From assembly GCF_020405185.1 (NCBI RefSeq), contig NZ_CP084463.1:2542001-2606000 (forward strand): a stretch of DNA of 64,000 bases. Reading direction: 5' to 3'. The notes below the pieces were generated by a model. The model ran no database searches. It was given only the letters and a program-made list of their open reading frames with translations, and was not told the DNA's origin. The translations under genes and the position numbers were made by a program. How positions within the stretch are numbered: position 1 is the stretch's first letter; every line of letters starts with the position of its first letter. Origin of the DNA: Halomicrobium salinisoli (GTDB lineage Archaea; Halobacteriota; Halobacteria; Halobacteriales; Haloarculaceae). Of this stretch, positions 33,394-42,571 are shown piece by piece.

Positions 33394-34307
33394 TAGTCGA
33401 CCGTCGCTTCCAGTCCGTCTTCGAACGACCACTGCGGTTTCCAACCCAGATCCTCGATCTTCCCCATTTCGAGGGCGTATCGCTGGTCGTGCCCGGCCCT
33501 GTCCTCGACGAACTCGATCTGATCGTCTGACCCGCCAACGGCGTCGAGAATCGCGTGCGTAACTTCGAGATTCGTCCGCTCCTCCCCCGATCCGATGTTG
33601 TAGATCTCACCGGCCTCCCCGTCGCGGAGGACCCGGTCGATCGCCCGACAGTTGTCCTCGACGTAGATCCACTCCCTGACGTTGGACCCGTCACCGTACA
33701 CCGGAAGAGAGTCCCCCGCAGCGGCCTTGTCGATGAACTTCGGAATGAGCTTTTCACCGTGCTGCCGGGGACCGAAGTTGTTACAGGTCCGAGTTATGAC
33801 GACGGGGAGGTCGTGCGTCGTCTGGTAACTCTGTGCGAGGAGATCCGCGCTGGCCTTGGTGGCTGCGTACGGGTTCCGCGGGTTCAGGGGGTCGTCCTCG
33901 CTAAACTTGCCGTCGAGGATCTGCCCGTAGACCTCGTCGGTCGAGATCTGGACGAATCGGTCGATGTCCTCGGCGAGAGCGGCGTCGAGGAGCGTCTGCG
34001 TTCCCTGCACGTTGGTCGAGACGAAGGGCTTCGCCCCGTCGATCGACCGGTCGACGTGTGACTCCGCAGCGAAGTTGACGACTACGTCACTGTCGGCGAC
34101 CAACTCCGAGACCAGTTCGCGATCGCGAACGTCGCCCTCCACGAACTCGAGGCGAGGGTCGTCAAGGGCTCCCTCGAGGTTGTCTCGTGATCCAGCGTAG
34201 GTCAGGGCGTCGAGTACGACCACCTCGTCGCCTTCGTGTTCGTCGAGGAGGTGATGGACGAAGTTCGATCCGATAAACCCGGCCCCACCTGTAACGAGGA
34301 TGCGCAT
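33384..34307 (-). CDS. rfbB: dTDP-glucose 4,6-dehydratase
   Basis: RfbB/RmlB performs step two of dTDP-L-rhamnose synthesis, converting dTDP-glucose to the 4-keto-6-deoxy sugar. The 307-residue extended SDR has TGGAGFIGSN (6-15), the diagnostic catalytic STDE (122-125) and YAATK (147-151). The substrate segment NFGPRQHGEKLIPKFI and VREWIYVEDNCRAI follow, all typical of RmlB. Length is slightly short of the usual 320-350. It is divergent from rfbD, with 52 bases between the two starts. Confidence 0.95.
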   Translation of the reverse strand: MRILVTGGAGFIGSNFVHHLLDEHEGDEVVVLDALTYAGSRDNLEGALDDPRLEFVEGDVRDRELVSELVADSDVVVNFAAESHVDRSIDGAKPFVSTNVQGTQTLLDAALAEDIDRFVQISTDEVYGQILDGKFSEDDPLNPRNPYAATKASADLLAQSYQTTHDLPVVITRTCNNFGPRQHGEKLIPKFIDKAAAGDSLPVYGDGSNVREWIYVEDNCRAIDRVLRDGEAGEIYNIGSGEERTNLEVTHAILDAVGGSDDQIEFVEDRAGHDQRYALEMGKIEDLGWKPQWSFEDGLEATVDYYR

Positions 34308-34328
34308 GTTCGCATCTTGTCAGCGGTA

Positions 34329-34340
34329 CTTATTTACATT
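34329..34340. promoter_or_regulatory. Shared AT box centred between divergent rfbB and rfbD
   Basis: CTTATTTACATT lies at the exact midpoint of the two start codons (34307 reverse, 34360 forward), about 26 bases from each. That is the leaderless TATA distance in both directions, so one box may serve both genes. Confidence 0.5.
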
Positions 34341-34359
34341 ACTGTTAGGTGGTTACGAC

Positions 34360-35247
34360 ATGCTCGTCCTGGTCGTCGGCGCAAACGGTCTCCTGGGAAG
34401 TAACGTCGTTCAGGCATGCAAAGACCGTGATTGGGAGTGTTGTGGGACGTACCATTCAACGGAACCGGAGTTCGACGTTCCACTTACGCAGTTTGACATC
34501 CGGAATCGCGATGCCTTCGTGGAGCTCCTGGACACGTTCCAGCCCGACGTCGTCGTGAACTGTGCGGCCATGACCGACGTAGACGGCTGTGAGGACGACT
34601 CCGAAGCAGCGCACGCGATCAACGCCGATGCCCCGGGAGCGATGGCCGAGGAGTGCGACCGGAACGACGTCCCGTTCGTGCACGTCTCTACCGACTACGT
34701 CTTCGACGGCACGTCGCGCGACCCGATCACAGAATCCGCCACGCCGAACCCGTGCCAGGTGTACGGCGAATCCAAGCTGGCCGGGGAGCAGACCGTCCGC
34801 GACGGGGCGGACGACGCGCTCGTCCTCCGCCTCTCGTTCGTCTGGGGCATCCATCGGAGTCGATCGTCTCTCACCGGGTTCCCGGCCTGGGTTCGCGGCC
34901 GCCTCCAGTCGGGAGAGACGGTCCCGCTGTTCACCGATCAGTGGATTACGCCGACCCGGGCCGGACACGCGGCCGAGACGATCCTCTCACTCGTCGACCG
35001 AGAGGCGACCGGGCTGTATCACGTCGCCAGTCGCTCCTGTGTAACGCCCCACGAATTCGGCGCTCTCCTCGCGGACGAACTCGATCACGACGCGGCGTTG
35101 CTCGAAGAGGGATCGATAGCGGACGTGGACCGGGCCGCGACGAGGCCTCGATACACCTGCCTCGACGTCAGTAAACTCGAGGACGAGCTATCGAGGTCGC
35201 AACCGACACTGCGGGAGGATATCCAGGCCGTCCGGGAAGAGTTGTGA
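34360..35247 (+). CDS. rfbD: dTDP-4-dehydrorhamnose reductase
   Basis: RfbD/RmlD carries out the final reduction to dTDP-L-rhamnose. The 295-residue SDR has VVGANGLLGSNV (5-16), DVVVNCAAMTDVDGCE, STDYVFDG and the catalytic YGESK within CQVYGESKLAGE, all hallmarks of RmlD. WITPTRAGHAAE near the C-terminus is also characteristic. The start is ATG 34360. It is convergent with the rfbCA-zinc-ribbon operon. Confidence 0.94.
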   Translation: MLVLVVGANGLLGSNVVQACKDRDWECCGTYHSTEPEFDVPLTQFDIRNRDAFVELLDTFQPDVVVNCAAMTDVDGCEDDSEAAHAINADAPGAMAEECDRNDVPFVHVSTDYVFDGTSRDPITESATPNPCQVYGESKLAGEQTVRDGADDALVLRLSFVWGIHRSRSSLTGFPAWVRGRLQSGETVPLFTDQWITPTRAGHAAETILSLVDREATGLYHVASRSCVTPHEFGALLADELDHDAALLEEGSIADVDRAATRPRYTCLDVSKLEDELSRSQPTLREDIQAVREEL

Positions 35248-35256
35248 AGCTGTGAG

Positions 35257-35436
35257 CTAGATCTGGTATCGCTCCCGGTTCTGGACGAAGTGTTCCCGGT
35301 CGTCTTCCGGTAGCTCCTCGAATCGCAGGACCTCCTCGCAGTCGAGGCCGGGGCACTTCATGATCCGCTTCTCTTCCAGTTCGTTCGCGGCGACGACCGT
35401 GCCGCAGTCCGGGCAGGCGTGCGTGATGATGCGCAT
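35257..35436 (-). CDS. 59-residue zinc-ribbon protein at the end of the rfbCA operon
   Basis: The frame from ATG 35436 to TAG 35257 encodes MRIITHACPDCGTVV... and ends VQNRERYQI. Cysteines form CPDC and CPGLDC pairs about 20 residues apart, a zinc-ribbon pattern, followed by a charged helix. The ATG starts two bases after the rfbA stop, so it is read as the third gene of rfbC-rfbA. Third-codon GC bias matches its neighbours. It is short and easily missed; no function is known to me. Confidence 0.75.
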   Translation of the reverse strand: MRIITHACPDCGTVVAANELEEKRIMKCPGLDCEEVLRFEELPEDDREHFVQNRERYQI

Positions 35437-35438
35437 CG

Positions 35439-36512
35439 TTACAACCTCAGCTGTGAGTTCTCGCCGACGACCAGGCGACGGCCCTCGGGCAGGAGTTCGT
35501 CCGCGCTCTGTACGTTCGCGTTCCGTCCGAGCAGGCTATCGACGATGCGTCCCGACGCGGTGATCTCGGACTCGCCGATGACGACGCTGTTCTCGATGTG
35601 GGCGTCCTCGATGGTCGAGTCCGGGCCGATCGACGTATAGGGACCGACGTACGCGCCTTCCTTGACCGTCGTTCCCTCGGCGATCGAGACCGGTCCGCGG
35701 ACGACGGCGCCGTCCTCAATCTCGGCGGACTCCGCGAGGCCGATCCGGCCGTCGGTCTGCGCACCGGCCGCGATCGATCCCTCTCGCGTCAGCTCCGTCT
35801 CTTCGAGGACGAGCCGGTTCGCCTCGAGGATGTCCTCGGGCTTGCCGGTGTCCTTCCACCACCCCGTGACGACGTGGGAGTCGATGTCGTGCCCGTCTTC
35901 GAGGAGGAGCTGTATGGCGTCGGTGATCTCCAGTTCCCCGCGCCAGGACGGTTCGAGACGCTCGATCGCGTCGAAGACGTCCGCGGAGAAGACGTACATC
36001 CCGATGAGCGCCAGATTCGTCGGCGGGTCGTCGGGCTTCTCCACCAGCTCGGTGACGGTGCCGTCGTCGTCCACGTCGGCGATTCCGAACTGCTGGGGGT
36101 TGTCGACCTCCTGGAGCGCGATCCCCGCGCCGTAGTCCCCGACCCGGAAGCTCTCGACGAGGTCGGTGATGCCCTCCTTGAGGATGTTGTCCCCGAGGTA
36201 CATCACGAAGTCGTCGCCGTCGACGAAGTCCCGGGCACAGCCCGCGGCGTGCGCGAGCCCGAGCGGGTTCCCCTGGACGATGTAGGTGATGTCGACGCCG
36301 TACTCCGAGCCGTCGCCGAGGAGCTCCTGAATCTCGTCGCGCCCCTTGTTACCGAGGACGACGCCGATCTCGGTGATCCCGGCGTCCTTGAAGTCCTCGA
36401 TCGCGTACTCGAGGACGGGCTTGTTCGCCACTGGGACGAGCTGCTTCGGTCCCGTATGCGTGATCGGACGGAGCCGCGACCCCGTCCCACCCGACAGCAA
36501 GACACCTTTCAT
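35439..36512 (-). CDS. rfbA: Glucose-1-phosphate thymidylyltransferase, long form
   Basis: RfbA/RmlA makes dTDP-glucose from glucose-1-phosphate and dTTP. The 357-residue protein has the nucleotidyltransferase signature GGTGSRLRPITHTGPKQL (8-25), VMYLGDNIL and GTVTELVEKPD. The left-handed beta-helix C-terminus from about residue 250 consists of hexapeptide-like repeats (IEDGAVVRGPVSIAEGTTV). The long, helix-bearing form is typical of archaea. It starts three bases after the rfbC stop. Confidence 0.95.
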   Translation of the reverse strand: MKGVLLSGGTGSRLRPITHTGPKQLVPVANKPVLEYAIEDFKDAGITEIGVVLGNKGRDEIQELLGDGSEYGVDITYIVQGNPLGLAHAAGCARDFVDGDDFVMYLGDNILKEGITDLVESFRVGDYGAGIALQEVDNPQQFGIADVDDDGTVTELVEKPDDPPTNLALIGMYVFSADVFDAIERLEPSWRGELEITDAIQLLLEDGHDIDSHVVTGWWKDTGKPEDILEANRLVLEETELTREGSIAAGAQTDGRIGLAESAEIEDGAVVRGPVSIAEGTTVKEGAYVGPYTSIGPDSTIEDAHIENSVVIGESEITASGRIVDSLLGRNANVQSADELLPEGRRLVVGENSQLRL

Positions 36513-36515
36513 CTG

Positions 36516-36980
36516 TCATCCACTCGGTTCTTCGTCCCAGTCCAAAGGTATTTCGTCCGTGTCATATGGGAGCCGCTCTTCGTCGGGGTCCTCGTAGTCG
36601 TACAGGTTCGACGGGAAGTTGATAAGGAACGCCGGCTCGTCGCCGATCGCCTTGAACCCGTGCCAGCACTCTCCCGGGATCCGGACGACCTTCTGGTTGT
36701 GCTCGCCGATGACGAACGTGTCGAGTTCACCCTGCGTGGGTGAATCCTCCCGGTCGTCGTAGACGCCCACTTTGATCCGACCCTTCGGGCAGACGAAGTG
36801 ATCGACCTGCCCGCGGTTGTGGCGATGCCACGCCCGCGTGATGCCCGGGTACGTCATCGAGTAGTAGCTCATCGCCGGTTCGGGCTCGTACTCTTCCCAG
36901 TCCTCGCGGAAGACCTCGACGAGGTGGCCGCGCTCGTCGGCGTTGACCTGGAGTTCGCGGACTTGTACTCCCTCTATCAT
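36516..36980 (-). CDS. rfbC: dTDP-4-dehydrorhamnose 3,5-epimerase family (cupin)
   Basis: RfbC/RmlC epimerises dTDP-4-keto-6-deoxyglucose. The 154-residue cupin contains DERGHLVEVFRED, the SYYSMTYPGITRAWHRH segment with the active-site HxH-type histidine, and KVVRIPGECWHGFKAIG. It is shorter than classical RmlC (about 180), and its C-terminus ends in an acidic tail. That form is found in archaeal rfbC-like epimerases and in FdtA/WbtF-like relatives, so an alternative deoxysugar epimerase is possible. It is first in the rfbC-rfbA-zinc-ribbon operon. Confidence 0.88.
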   Translation of the reverse strand: MIEGVQVRELQVNADERGHLVEVFREDWEEYEPEPAMSYYSMTYPGITRAWHRHNRGQVDHFVCPKGRIKVGVYDDREDSPTQGELDTFVIGEHNQKVVRIPGECWHGFKAIGDEPAFLINFPSNLYDYEDPDEERLPYDTDEIPLDWDEEPSG

Positions 36981-37002
36981 TACCCCACCCTGGTGGTGAT
37001 TA

Positions 37003-37010
37003 GTATATTA
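37003..37010 (-). promoter_or_regulatory. TATA box of the rfbCA operon
   Basis: On the reverse strand TAATATAC lies about 26 bases upstream of ATG 36980, the leaderless spacing. Confidence 0.6.
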
Positions 37011-37105
37011 ATATTATGAATCAGTCTATGTAGCGAATCGGATATTACGTTCAGAAAAGTAAGTATAGCTCATGACTGCCTGCCTCATTCCGAAATATAC
37101 GATTT

Positions 37106-38113
37106 TCAGAACGCATTTTCGTTGTAGGCCTCAGACCGATTTAACGCAATGTTGATGTAATCTCTGAGAGTGTTGATCTTCATCTCATCGGTGAAGCCGT
37201 AATTGGACTGATTAGCAGGCCGCTCCCTAAGACCTAAGAGAGCGAATTTCCCGATCCGCACCAACTGGCGCATTGACTCCGTCGCTTCTCCTTTCTGCCC
37301 CAGTACCCAACACCAATACATACTACTTGCTATGATAAGCGGTATGTTTTTGAATACTTGCTTAATCGGGTAATGCTTGAATACAATTTTCATTCGATTT
37401 TTCGACTGATGCTTTATCTGGAAGGGGTTTCTGTCGATATTGACGCCGTCCTTGGACGAGGCGGAGTATTTGTGATAGATGATAGAGTCCGTGACGGCCC
37501 TCAAATTGTACCCGTGCTTCCGGAGTCGAATAGACAATTCGAGATCCTCACAGTACATGAAAAAGTCTGTATCGAAACCGCCGACTGATTCGAATACTTC
37601 TATCTTAGTCATGAGAGCGCAACCAGATATCCACGGAGTTTCGATTGGTGATTCCGTGTCTTCGAGATTGTCTGCACTCATGTTTTGATGGGGATGCCAT
37701 CCGTAAGCCAGATTGTCAAAGTAGCCGACGTCACGATCAATCGTTGATCTATCGTGATGGAATCGAACTTGCGGGGTGACAGCGCCGACCGAAGGATTAT
37801 GTAACTCCTCAACAAGGCGTGTGATGGCCTGGGATTCAAGTTCCGTGTCGTTGTTCAAAAAGAAAACGTAGTCACCGTTGCTCTTCTTTGCACCGTAGTT
37901 ACATGCTTTCGCGAAGCCTAGATTATTATCTAAGAAATGGTACTCGGTCTTCGGGAACTCTTCCAACTTCTCTCGCTCCATACTGCTCGAATCGTTATCA
38001 ACGACATGGATCTCCAAATTCTCGTAATCGGTATTGAGGACAGATTGAATACAAGAGTTCGTGTAATCACTCGTGTTATAGTTCACTAAAATAATCGACA
38101 CCATCTCGGTCAT
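37106..38113 (-). CDS. GT2 glycosyltransferase, rhamnosyltransferase-like
   Basis: This encodes a 335-residue protein. VSIILVNYNTSDYTNSCIQSV at the N-terminus, EIHVVDNDSS, GFAKACNYGAKKSNGDYVFFLNNDTELE (metal site at about 92-96) and DFFMYCEDLELSIRLRKHGY identify a GT2 family enzyme of the WcaA/rhamnosyltransferase group. Codon use is much more AT-rich than in the rfb genes beside it, marking the start of the AT-rich island. It likely uses dTDP-rhamnose from the adjacent pathway, though the donor is inferred from position only. Confidence 0.92.
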   Translation of the reverse strand: MTEMVSIILVNYNTSDYTNSCIQSVLNTDYENLEIHVVDNDSSSMEREKLEEFPKTEYHFLDNNLGFAKACNYGAKKSNGDYVFFLNNDTELESQAITRLVEELHNPSVGAVTPQVRFHHDRSTIDRDVGYFDNLAYGWHPHQNMSADNLEDTESPIETPWISGCALMTKIEVFESVGGFDTDFFMYCEDLELSIRLRKHGYNLRAVTDSIIYHKYSASSKDGVNIDRNPFQIKHQSKNRMKIVFKHYPIKQVFKNIPLIIASSMYWCWVLGQKGEATESMRQLVRIGKFALLGLRERPANQSNYGFTDEMKINTLRDYINIALNRSEAYNENAF

Positions 38114-38179
38114 TAGTGTATTTCTACGATTGATCTATAAGGCAATAAAGTTATTGTGTCCGATTGAGATTTATCCACT

Positions 38180-39577
38180 ATGCCAAAGAATATTGTCATA
38201 GTTACCATGGATTCGGTGAGAGCGGATCACACTACTCTCTCCGGATACGACGCATCTACAACTCCTAAAATAGAACAGCTTTCTGATGTGAACTTTACTT
38301 CTGCAAGAGCTGCAGCGCCCTGTACGCCACACTCTCTCCCGTCAATGCTGACAGGACGGTTACCGATGGAGAACGGATTACTCGCACTCAATGACATTGA
38401 TAGTATCCCGGCATATCTCGCCGAAGCTGGATATCAAACCTGTCTTGTCAACTCAAACATCCAGATTCCTCGGTTTGGTTATCATAGCGACTTTGATGAT
38501 TACATCGATTTCACGAGTAACATTGACGAAGGAGAATCGAACGATGCTATGGATTCCGTCCTCGAGTACGGGAAAAAACTACTGGACTCGGGGGGATTTT
38601 CGGGTCGGCTCGGCGTCCTACTGAAAGACACCTACCACAGATTCAACAGTATCATTCAACCGCATGAGAGAGACACTACCTTGATCGACGCGGCAATTGA
38701 CTGGGTAAACAAGGCGCGAGAACCGTACTTCCTCTGGGTCCACCTGATGGACACCCATTACCCCTACGAGTTCGATGCGGACCACTTTGAGGCGATATCC
38801 GACTTCGAATACGACGAGAATCGGTACGCACGACTGTTAACAAGGGCGATGACCCATACGCGGCGGGGGGAGTTTGTCTGGGAACTGGATAGCAATCAGC
38901 GACAATACCTCAGAGACGCCTACGACGCCAGTATTAGACAAGCAGACGAAAATGTGGCGCGTTTCGCCGATGCGATCGACCTCTCGAAGACCCTCTTAAT
39001 GTGTACGTCTGACCACGGAGAGGAACTGTGGGAACGTGGTTACTTTGGTCACGCCGGCCGCCCTTCGATTCCCCGAGACATGACGTTATACGAAGAAGTA
39101 CTCCACGTCCCGTTCGTCGTTGCAGGAGATGTTCCCTCGGATTATCCAGCAGAGGTTGACAATCCTATAAGTCTGGTAGATATCGCTCCGACCGTGTTCC
39201 AGTCCGCTGAAGTCAATGTTGACGAGATAGATCTTTCTGGGGAACCGATATTTGACGGAAATTCATCCGAGAGAAAAATAATATCTCAGTCCACCTCACC
39301 TGGTGATCCGGTCGATTTCAACAATTATTCTGACGCTGATTGGATCGGAGCCAGAATTACGGCTAATCGGAAAGTGATCACTGATTCTGCTGGCACGACC
39401 GAGACGTACGAACTGCCCGACGAGATGTCGGAGAGCTCTCGCACGCTCTCACAAGAAGAGCTGGAGTCGGCAATCCGGGATATTGAGGCGTCAGTCGTAC
39501 TTTCTGAGGAACAATCCGATATAGAAATCGACGACGATACTGAGGACCGCTTGAAGGAACTTGGTTACCTTGGGTGA
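38180..39577 (+). CDS. Sulfatase-like alkaline-phosphatase-superfamily protein (1)
   Basis: This encodes a 465-residue protein with no signal or membrane helix. VIVTMDSVRADH (metal-binding Asp11), HLMDTHYPYE and CTSDHGEELWERGYFGH carry the superfamily ligands. At the nucleophile site it reads PCTPHSLPSMLTG (47-59). Counting back from the Gly of LTG, the catalytic position is Thr49; the adjacent Cys48 lacks the CxPxR context needed for formylglycine formation. It may be a phosphotransferase or phosphodiesterase rather than a sulfatase. It ends DRLKELGYLG. It is divergent from the GT2 gene; its stop lies two bases from a convergent neighbour. Confidence 0.87.
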   Translation: MPKNIVIVTMDSVRADHTTLSGYDASTTPKIEQLSDVNFTSARAAAPCTPHSLPSMLTGRLPMENGLLALNDIDSIPAYLAEAGYQTCLVNSNIQIPRFGYHSDFDDYIDFTSNIDEGESNDAMDSVLEYGKKLLDSGGFSGRLGVLLKDTYHRFNSIIQPHERDTTLIDAAIDWVNKAREPYFLWVHLMDTHYPYEFDADHFEAISDFEYDENRYARLLTRAMTHTRRGEFVWELDSNQRQYLRDAYDASIRQADENVARFADAIDLSKTLLMCTSDHGEELWERGYFGHAGRPSIPRDMTLYEEVLHVPFVVAGDVPSDYPAEVDNPISLVDIAPTVFQSAEVNVDEIDLSGEPIFDGNSSERKIISQSTSPGDPVDFNNYSDADWIGARITANRKVITDSAGTTETYELPDEMSESSRTLSQEELESAIRDIEASVVLSEEQSDIEIDDDTEDRLKELGYLG

Positions 39578-39579
39578 GT

Positions 39580-41196
39580 TTATTTACAGGCAGAAATGAA
39601 GCTGTCGCCGGAGTCAAAGATCAGATCCATGTTGGATGTAGCTTCCAAGGAAGTACGTGCCGTTCCATCTGTCGGTCGTGTCACCAGCGATCCTAAGTGG
39701 AGGATAGCGGTACGGCGCATCCGTTCAGTCACGACATAGATGTCCCCCTGCTCACACGCCCTAGCCGGATCGTCGTAATACAACTGAAGAACGCGCTGAG
39801 CCGCTTCCTCCGTACCGTACGCTGGTTCTCCGGGTGGCGGAAGGTACGTCGGGCTTCGACCGCCGATAGCATAATACGAACTTGCTGTTCCGAAATCGGT
39901 GACGATTCGATTATTATTGAAGCTACTCGACCACTCTAGGGTTTCGTATTCGTCCTGGCTGAACGAGTTTATTTCTCCTACGGTCATCGGATTCGCGAAA
40001 GACGCTACCGCTCCGGGGAGAAGGATTAGAAGGACGAACAGGATTCTTGATGTATCACTCCAACTTATCATAGATACATCGCCCGATATTTTGTAGAATT
40101 TTGCTAGAATAACTGGGAAGAACATCAGACCAAGTAGCGGTGGATTGATCCCGCCACTGGGGGCAAAAAACGGGATGATAGTGACATACACAACCGCCTG
40201 AATAACAAATGCTACAACGATGATATCGAACGTTTGAACTGTCTTGACGGAGCGGGTGCCGAACAATTCTCTGAGGCGATAGGCCACAACCGACAGCGTG
40301 ACTACTCCTGCTATTGCGACCGATATAATCACTAGCAATTTGAACTCGGTAGGAGCACCCGTCATGAGATACGGAATGAGTGATTCGTGGACAGCAGCCG
40401 ACCGAGTGAGGGATTCAACGAGCGTTGACGGGGTAATCGGTTCTGAGACGCTTGACGTAGCGACCGCGAATTTGAAAACGACCCGTCCAATCCAAGTTGA
40501 AACGAGGAGATTGTAAGCGATGATAACTAGTGCGACAAGAGCAGCGCGTTCCAGTCCGAATATTTGCTTGCCGAGCGTTTCACTCAGTAGAAATACGATT
40601 CCCAGAAAGAGAAGGGCCGCTACAGGAAGCGTGTGCGCCGTAGTCGGGAGGACTATTCCGAAAACCACCAACAAATACGTCGACCGCACTCCCTCGCGCT
40701 TGCTGAGAACTACTGCGAGGATGAGAAATAGTAGTATCGTCCACGCCAATCCACCACGATGTGCATTCGAGAAAGTATGGGGTGCAAGGAATTTATAGAA
40801 GACGGCCGCCGCCAGAGCGATAGGAAAAACTCGTTTATCACCGACAACGGTGGCAGCCAGAGTACTTTGAACAATTATTAACGCAGGAGCAAATAGTGGC
40901 ATCGTCTCAAGCGTTACTGTATTGACCCCCGTGATCAATGCGAGCACTGCGACTATCAGTGGACTGCCGAAGTCATCGAAAAACGAATTGACCCATCCTG
41001 TGAGGAGCGAGTGATCGGCAAACTCCGTGCCTGAGGAGAGTTTACCCGTCTCTAATATGTACGTAGCGAGCATGTCGCCTTGGTAGCGCCAGTACGGGTC
41101 TAGAGGGACGAGTGTATCTAGCATATGTAACTGAGTCAGAAGAGCTAGAAGAGACAGCAGCGTGGTGTAACTGAGGAAGCGCTGCAGTGTACTCAT
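39580..41196 (-). CDS. Polytopic membrane protein of the glycan island
   Basis: This encodes a 538-residue protein with about 11-13 hydrophobic helices up to about residue 410 and a soluble C-terminal domain of about 125 residues (TVGEINSFSQDEYETLEWSSS...). The loop after helix 1 holds PYWRYQGDMLATYI. The arrangement, many helices with a soluble C-terminal domain, is like GT-C-fold glycosyltransferases or Wzy-type polymerases; no DxD/DE signature of GT39 is clear. It overlaps the upstream AlkP-superfamily gene by four bases (ATGA), so the two are co-translated. Confidence 0.75.
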   Translation of the reverse strand: MSTLQRFLSYTTLLSLLALLTQLHMLDTLVPLDPYWRYQGDMLATYILETGKLSSGTEFADHSLLTGWVNSFFDDFGSPLIVAVLALITGVNTVTLETMPLFAPALIIVQSTLAATVVGDKRVFPIALAAAVFYKFLAPHTFSNAHRGGLAWTILLFLILAVVLSKREGVRSTYLLVVFGIVLPTTAHTLPVAALLFLGIVFLLSETLGKQIFGLERAALVALVIIAYNLLVSTWIGRVVFKFAVATSSVSEPITPSTLVESLTRSAAVHESLIPYLMTGAPTEFKLLVIISVAIAGVVTLSVVAYRLRELFGTRSVKTVQTFDIIVVAFVIQAVVYVTIIPFFAPSGGINPPLLGLMFFPVILAKFYKISGDVSMISWSDTSRILFVLLILLPGAVASFANPMTVGEINSFSQDEYETLEWSSSFNNNRIVTDFGTASSYYAIGGRSPTYLPPPGEPAYGTEEAAQRVLQLYYDDPARACEQGDIYVVTERMRRTAILHLGSLVTRPTDGTARTSLEATSNMDLIFDSGDSFISACK

Positions 41197-42509
41197 TTAT
41201 ACCCTAACTGCTCCAAGCGGTCCGCAACGGCATCATCAACGCGACTGTTTCCAGCTTCTGTCGTTAATTCGTCTATGAGCCCTTCACGATCGGCGATTTC
41301 CTCAATCCCGCGTTTACCTTCATCTGTGGGTGGATTCACCAATTCAACTTCTTCCGTTCCCAAATTCACGATTCCGAAAGTGTCCTCTGTGATAATCGCT
41401 CTGTACCCATCATCTGGTATCCATTCAATGTTCGTTGATTCGTGTGCTCCGAACGATTCGGCGACAACGTAGTCACGGTCGGTTGCTGACAGCGCCTCTA
41501 GATCTCCAGATTTCGATACTTCTTTGATTGCATCATGCACGTCGATAATGCTCATAGGTGACCCCGATCTGGATACTCTTATGCCTTCCGGCGGCTTCAC
41601 GATGACTGGCACCTTGATGAGAGATTCATACAGGAACGTACCGTGACCCCAATAGTCGTGTTCGCCGAGCGCCTGTCCATGGTCGCCCAGTATAACTAGT
41701 AATGAGTCTTTGTACAATCCAGCGCTCTTGAGATAGTCGATGAAAGTACCAATCGCCTGGTCTAGGAAGCGCACATCGGTGGCGTAAACGTCTGACACTG
41801 CTTCTCGGTCCGGTTGCGATGAGGCGACGACACTGTCTAGGTTCCACGTGACATCCTCATCCAATCTCGATTCTTCCGTGTAAGGCTCATGGGCATCCAT
41901 ATAATTCACGAAGAAGAACCGAGGTGAACCGGAACGCTCAATCTCTCTTATGGCGCGGTTAGTTAGCTCGTCGGCGGCTGTGTAGGGAAGCCGATTAGAC
42001 AAAAGGGAGTAGAATGAGTTTCCCAGCCGGTTGAAACGATTGTCGGAGAGTATCCACTTCATGAGTTCCCAATACGTGTCTGCAGAGGATTCGCCGTCTA
42101 TTTTCTTAATCTCTTTTCTCGGATCGCGACTGTCGAAGGGAAGTTTCGGAAAACAGCTATAGAGTTTGTCAAACCCCTCATCATATCCGAAATCGCTCGT
42201 GATCCACGGGTTTGTCGACACGCCTATAGTTTCGTACCCCTGAGAACGGAGCCCCTGTGCTAGCGACTCATCGCAATCGAACCATCGATGTTCACCGCCA
42301 ATGCCACTCTCAGAAGGTAACATCCCGGAAAATAGAGACCCATGGGCGGGAACTGTCCATGAACCGGTCGAATACGTTTCTTGGAGATAGGTCCCGTCGT
42401 CAATCAGTTTCTGAAGATTCGGAGTGGTTGAACTCTCGTTACAGTCTGGGTTCACGTAATCATATCTGAGAGAATCAAGTACGAGTAAGAAGATGTCAGG
42501 TGACTCCAT
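41193..42509 (-). CDS. Sulfatase-like alkaline-phosphatase-superfamily protein (2)
   Basis: This encodes a 438-residue soluble protein. LLVLDSLRYDYV carries the first metal ligand, FFVNYMDAHEPYTEE and VILGDHGQALGEHDYWGHG the others. The nucleophile region is STGSWTVPAHGSLFSG with Thr52 at the catalytic position and no Cys. That pattern is expected for a phosphotransferase-like rather than a formylglycine sulfatase. The C-terminus ends DRLEQLGYK. It overlaps the membrane-protein gene at 39580-41196 by four bases. AT-rich codon use. Confidence 0.87.
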   Translation of the reverse strand: MESPDIFLLVLDSLRYDYVNPDCNESSTTPNLQKLIDDGTYLQETYSTGSWTVPAHGSLFSGMLPSESGIGGEHRWFDCDESLAQGLRSQGYETIGVSTNPWITSDFGYDEGFDKLYSCFPKLPFDSRDPRKEIKKIDGESSADTYWELMKWILSDNRFNRLGNSFYSLLSNRLPYTAADELTNRAIREIERSGSPRFFFVNYMDAHEPYTEESRLDEDVTWNLDSVVASSQPDREAVSDVYATDVRFLDQAIGTFIDYLKSAGLYKDSLLVILGDHGQALGEHDYWGHGTFLYESLIKVPVIVKPPEGIRVSRSGSPMSIIDVHDAIKEVSKSGDLEALSATDRDYVVAESFGAHESTNIEWIPDDGYRAIITEDTFGIVNLGTEEVELVNPPTDEGKRGIEEIADREGLIDELTTEAGNSRVDDAVADRLEQLGYK

Positions 42510-42571
42510 AGGAAATTCTTCAGAGCGGTGCGTAATATTATTTTTGAATTGGTAGGTGAGTTCAACTCCTA

